From Symsagittifera roscoffensis (lineage: Eukaryota; Xenacoelomorpha; Acoela; Convolutidae), in the NCBI RefSeq assembly GCF_963678635.1, contig NC_087062.1:41556395-41616394 (forward strand): a stretch of DNA of 60,000 nt. The letters run 5' to 3'. Shown here piece by piece: positions 56,210 to 60,000 of the stretch. Positions within the stretch are counted from its first letter, which is position 1. Every line of letters begins with the position of its first letter. Under the pieces are notes generated by a model that was given only the letters and a program-made list of their open reading frames with translations, did no database searches and was not told the DNA's origin. The position numbers were made by a program, and so were the translations under genes.

Positions 56210-56425
56210 TAAGTAATCGATTATAACGGATTAATATGATGATTTTTTTGACAATTATAATTAATTATAATTACCAAAAATAGGTGTTTTAAGGATTTAT
56301 AATTGATTATAATCGTGATATTTTCCATGAAATTATAACCTCTTATAATCGATTATAACTGATTATACTTCTTACAAAAACACCTTAAAATCAATTATAA
56401 TCGATTATAATCGATTATAATCTCT
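56210..56425. promoter_or_regulatory. Cluster of TAATCGATTA palindromes
   Basis: Exact TAATCGATTA at 56,214-56,223, 56,346-56,355, 56,398-56,407 and 56,408-56,417, and TAATTGATTA at 56,300-56,309. TAATNNATTA is the palindromic dimer site of paired-class homeodomains. The blocks around GTGTTTTAAGGATTTATAATTGATTATAA and its near complement also make the region an imperfect hairpin, so this may be a palindromic MITE instead of an enhancer. Confidence 0.35.
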
Positions 56426-59400
56426 TATTTCCTCCAAACTTTGTCAACTCAAAAGTATATTCGAATTATGGGTTCGAATTATGTGTCAATACAAAAACCT
56501 CTAGAAGAGAGATCTCTTGAACACTTTGGTTCATCTGAACACAAAGTTTTACCACGAAACAAAAGTTTCATAGAGATCCTTTCATATTAATGGAAAGGTT
56601 CTCGCGGTAGAAGAAAAATAAATCTTCCGAATCAATCATGAAACTAAATCCATTTACCGACGTTTTGGTGGTTAAAAAGCTTTAAATACTTATCACAAAA
56701 CAACTCTAATGGGGAAGAAATGAAAAAACAAAACTTTATAAAATAGAATTGATTGAAAAACTTCAAAAACGTTTTTCTCATTTATCATAGGAACCAACGT
56801 CTACAAAAACCATAAAACATAAGCAATTTAGGTGCAACTTAGAAAACAAAATGGACAAAAAAATTTCTCTTGAAATGGATTAGAATATTTATCTCGAAAA
56901 ACAATATCTTTAAACATAAGATGTCTTGTCATATTTTGGTTTTTCTGAACGTAAAATTTGGCCATGAAACAATAGCTCAAACAAATTCCTTAATTTCAGT
57001 TGAAAATCTTCTAATGTAGCTCAACTACAACTCATTCAAACTGATAAACAAAATAGATGAAAGTTACTGTTTTTGCTAAAAAATGCTGCATACAAAGTTT
57101 ATTCGATAAAAATCAATTTTTTTGATAAATTTATTTGAATACTACAAAAATGATTTTTATATAAGACAAATTCTTGAAAAAATTTAAAACAAAATTAAAG
57201 TAGGTGTTATGTTGAAGACAACCTGATCAAATGAAAGAAGTATAAAATGATTAACATCTATTATAATCGATTGAATTGGTTTATAGTTAAGTTAAAAAAT
57301 GAGAATAGGATGACTATTTGATTATAGTCTGTTTTAATTGTCGCAAAAACAGTTGAAATATTTTTAATTGGAAATAATCTTTTAAAATTTGTGATTGCTG
57401 AATATAATTTGATTTGAAACAGAGATTTTATAATCAGTTAATCGTTGATTACAAAAATTGTTCTCAAATTTAGAAAGACTGGTGCTTTAAAAACTAAACA
57501 AGACGGCTCGTATCAGGGCGAAGCCGTGATGTTCCGACTGCTTTTTAAGGTTTTATGGAGCAGTAATGACATTAAAAATTTAAATGCAATAAAAAAAATG
57601 AAATTTTTTTTTAATTTGAAATTTTTTAAAGAAAAATCATCCCCCCACACGCCATATAAAGTACAAAAGGATAAATTTTGCTCCTTGCAACAAATCAATT
57701 AAGGCAAATAAGCTTCTTTCAACCAATTTGGAATGATTTTAGGACGGATTAACTCTCCGCTTACGCGTTAATAGCGCAAATAAATCGCGTGTTAATTGTC
57801 CCAAATTGGCCAAAATTGCAATCTTTAAACCCCCATAACTTCAGGTGAAATATGTTTTCAAATTTGAGCTCAGGACAAAAATGCCTTTTGAATGATATTA
57901 AAAAATTCCGTCAAAAATGGCTAGTTCAAAAGTCGAAATATGTCTGAAGAAAAAAACCCACTTCGAGCACAAATATTCCGTTACTTTCGTATCGAAAGTC
58001 GGAACAATAAACAATTAGGACACTGGACGCGGTTTTTTTTCGTGCTTTTCATATGATTGCTTAAAGCTTAGCTAAAAATAAATTTCATTAAATAACATGT
58101 AATATTCACTCAGCAATTTTTGATTTCATTGGTCAGACAGACAGTAGAAAATTAATTAATTTAGTTTCTATTTTAATCTCGCATTACCAGTATTCCTGTC
58201 GGTTTTTTGAGACCTGGAAATAAGAGTAAAGATTAAGCTCAGATTTTACCTAATTAGTTGCGCCAGGCTATCCAGCCAAAAAAAGATGGCGAGGGAATCA
58301 GACGGTGTACTCATTCCAAACCTAATTTATTCGTTTGAATCCAAGACCCATCTCAGTATTTAGAGTGTATGCAAGGAAAATAAATACAAACAATTAATGT
58401 GTTTTAATTGAGTTTTTCCAAATATTCCTTCTGCCTATAAGCAGAAAATTTTGTTATTAAATGGATAAGATCGTTCATAAAAACGTCCATCTTTTTTGTT
58501 AGTACTGAGCTCAACGCTGCACAGAGTTACCAGTTATGTATATAGAAAGCAAACATAATCATGTTTCCCATTAAGCATGCTTTTTTTTCAATTTATTTAT
58601 TGGAGGGGCTATAACAAAAACAATTCAGTAAAATACACAGAAAGTTACAAAATTTTGTTGAAATTTGTTCAGCTGTTTGTTTACCTGGCCATGAAAGCTA
58701 TGAAGATGAAAAATGAAGTGAGTTAGAACTGGAGTGTATAACTCATAGAGTAATTTCGGATAGGGTACACCGTCTGCTCGTCACGCTATCTTATTTTCGG
58801 CCGGATAGATTCGTGCAACTTCTTAGTCTAATACCGATCCTAATCTTACTCTTATACTATCTAGTCTCAGGTTGTTTAACTAGTCTCTGCTAGGCTCAAT
58901 AGATCTAGGGTATACTGGTTTATTGCGGCTGCTGAAGTGCTCGGGAGAGTCCAACTAATTTCTAAGTTAAATTCAAATCTCTCTGGTGCTGAAATTACAA
59001 GTAACTTCAGCACTTACAAATAAGTGGGTTGTTAGTTAGATGGATCATGATTGGTTAATATTAAATACTTTACATTGGTAAAACATTTAATTTATCCAAT
59101 CATAAAATATAGTTTAGATCAGGTTCCACCCATCCGGGTTTTACAGAGTTTTTTAGAACAGTTCTTCTGTAATTCAAGGGTGGATGATGGACGTTGATAT
59201 TTGGCGAACATCATAATTTTCTTCCGCTTCTTCTTGTGACAACGACTGAGTCTTTGCAACAAAATCAATTCTGATTTCAGAATGGTTGGCTATGTCAGAT
59301 TTTTCTGTTCTTCGGGGAGAACTTCTTTTGTGTCTGATCTAGCTTGGGAATGGCGTGGAGATTGTGCGTGGAGGGGATGCCTGGTTTCTCGGATCTGTAC

Positions 59401-60000
59401 GTATACTTGAACATCGAGGTGGTCATTGGTCTAGTTCAATGAAGTCCTTTTCTGCGAAGTCAAGTCGTACTCTAAATCCTTTGAGTTGTGATTGTGAGCG
59501 GCATATCGATTGTAGTTGGTCATTCTCTCTCGAGTGTAGTGGGGTCGTTTTGTCTTTGGATGTTCGTCCTTGGTGTTGTATTCTGATCTATATATTGCAT
59601 CATGTGATTTTACATTTAATAAAACTTTTATTAGTTTAATATTTTTTAATAATGATTTTAGTTAGTTGTTTTCACAAAAGCTTTTTGTTTTAGTTCGGTT
59701 ATTTTGAAGAGTTACTCACCCTTGAGTAGCTCTTATTAAAAATAAAGGTGTGGTCACAAAGCGTGGATGTAGCGCGGTGGGTTAGGCCGGCTATAGAGCA
59801 TGCTCAGGACGTCCTTCCTGGTGGGTTAGGCCAGGAGTGGGAGTATGATTTCATGCGGTTTTTGTGAGGGGTCCTGTTATGTGATAACGTTTTATGTTGG
59901 GTTTGTTGTGGTTTTTCTTATGTTTCGTTGGTTGTGTCCTTTTTTCAAAAATCAAATTGTTTGTGGTATGGGTTTGTCTTTCGACTTTTTTGTGTTTTAT
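56426..60000. other. About 3.5 kb without a recognisable gene
   Basis: AT-rich sequence with short frames only. Small structures: GTGCTGAA/TTCAGCAC inverted repeat at 58,986-59,013, and GGTGGGTTAGGCC twice (near 59,777 and 59,820). A 94-residue frame at 59,355-59,639 resembles nothing I know and is followed by AATAAAA at 59,619. The right end could be part of another element cut by the window. Confidence 0.4.

Noticed and set aside
59355-59639. 94-residue secreted Cys-rich protein
   Set aside because: Start codon context and composition are not convincing, no signal peptide at the N-terminus and no homologue is recognised.
1-60000. CRISPR array, bacterial operon, rRNA or tRNA gene
   Set aside because: No regularly spaced short repeats with unique spacers, no Shine-Dalgarno logic, and no tRNA or rRNA signature was found by eye; the content is eukaryotic.

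Overview
This is a window of animal (invertebrate metazoan) nuclear DNA that consists almost entirely of transposable elements at different stages of decay. The evidence is the element content: Ty3/Gypsy-type and BEL/Pao-type LTR retroelements, LINEs with APE endonuclease, a Penelope-like element with a GIY-YIG domain, TIR DNA elements, splice-like signals, homopolymer tracts and no operon or ribosome-binding-site logic. I cannot name the species. No rRNA, tRNA or confident host gene was found.

Layout. 1-11.57 kb: Ty3/Gypsy-type element I on the plus strand, entering from the left edge. It encodes retropepsin, RT, RNase H and integrase, then a macrodomain (ADP-ribose-binding fold) in the same coding region after integrase, then two further ORFs (A and B) that overlap by ATGA. 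The integrase core is inverted in place, pol has a frameshift, and ORF B is split by one in-frame TAG. 11.57-17.7 kb: a nest of DNA elements and LINEs. Two inverted 0.92-kb TIR elements flank a LINE fragment, and a second pair of inverted 0.26-kb arms encloses a nearly full LINE plus the 3' end of another. 18.58-22.72 kb: a minus-strand Penelope-like element with pseudo-LTR direct repeats, hammerhead-ribozyme-like motifs and a PHD-like zinc finger inside its RT. 23.1-24.4 kb: minus-strand remnant of another non-LTR element. 24.4-28.4 kb: no gene seen. 28.4-31.9 kb: decayed relative of element I (gag-like region and the part just before the protease active site).

33.18-47.68 kb: a 4.8-kb segment repeated three times head to tail. 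Each unit holds GGCGCC/poly-C repeats, a BEL/Pao integrase remnant on the minus strand, and the 5' LTR, gag and early pol of a second Ty3/Gypsy-type element (III). Only the third unit runs on into the full element, 45,473-52,044, with 214-bp LTRs and a perfect 5-bp target-site duplication GGTGG. 52-56 kb: the same repeat family, including a 0.6-kb tandem array. A possible first exon with a signal peptide lies at 54.9 kb. 56.2-56.4 kb: a cluster of TAATCGATTA palindromes. The last 3.5 kb holds nothing I can call a gene.

The most interesting biology is element I: an LTR retroelement that carries a macrodomain at the C-terminal end of pol and two unrecognised downstream ORFs whose coupling (ATGA overlap, in-frame amber codon) resembles viral translation tricks. 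The zinc finger in the Penelope-like RT and its ribozyme-like repeats come next.
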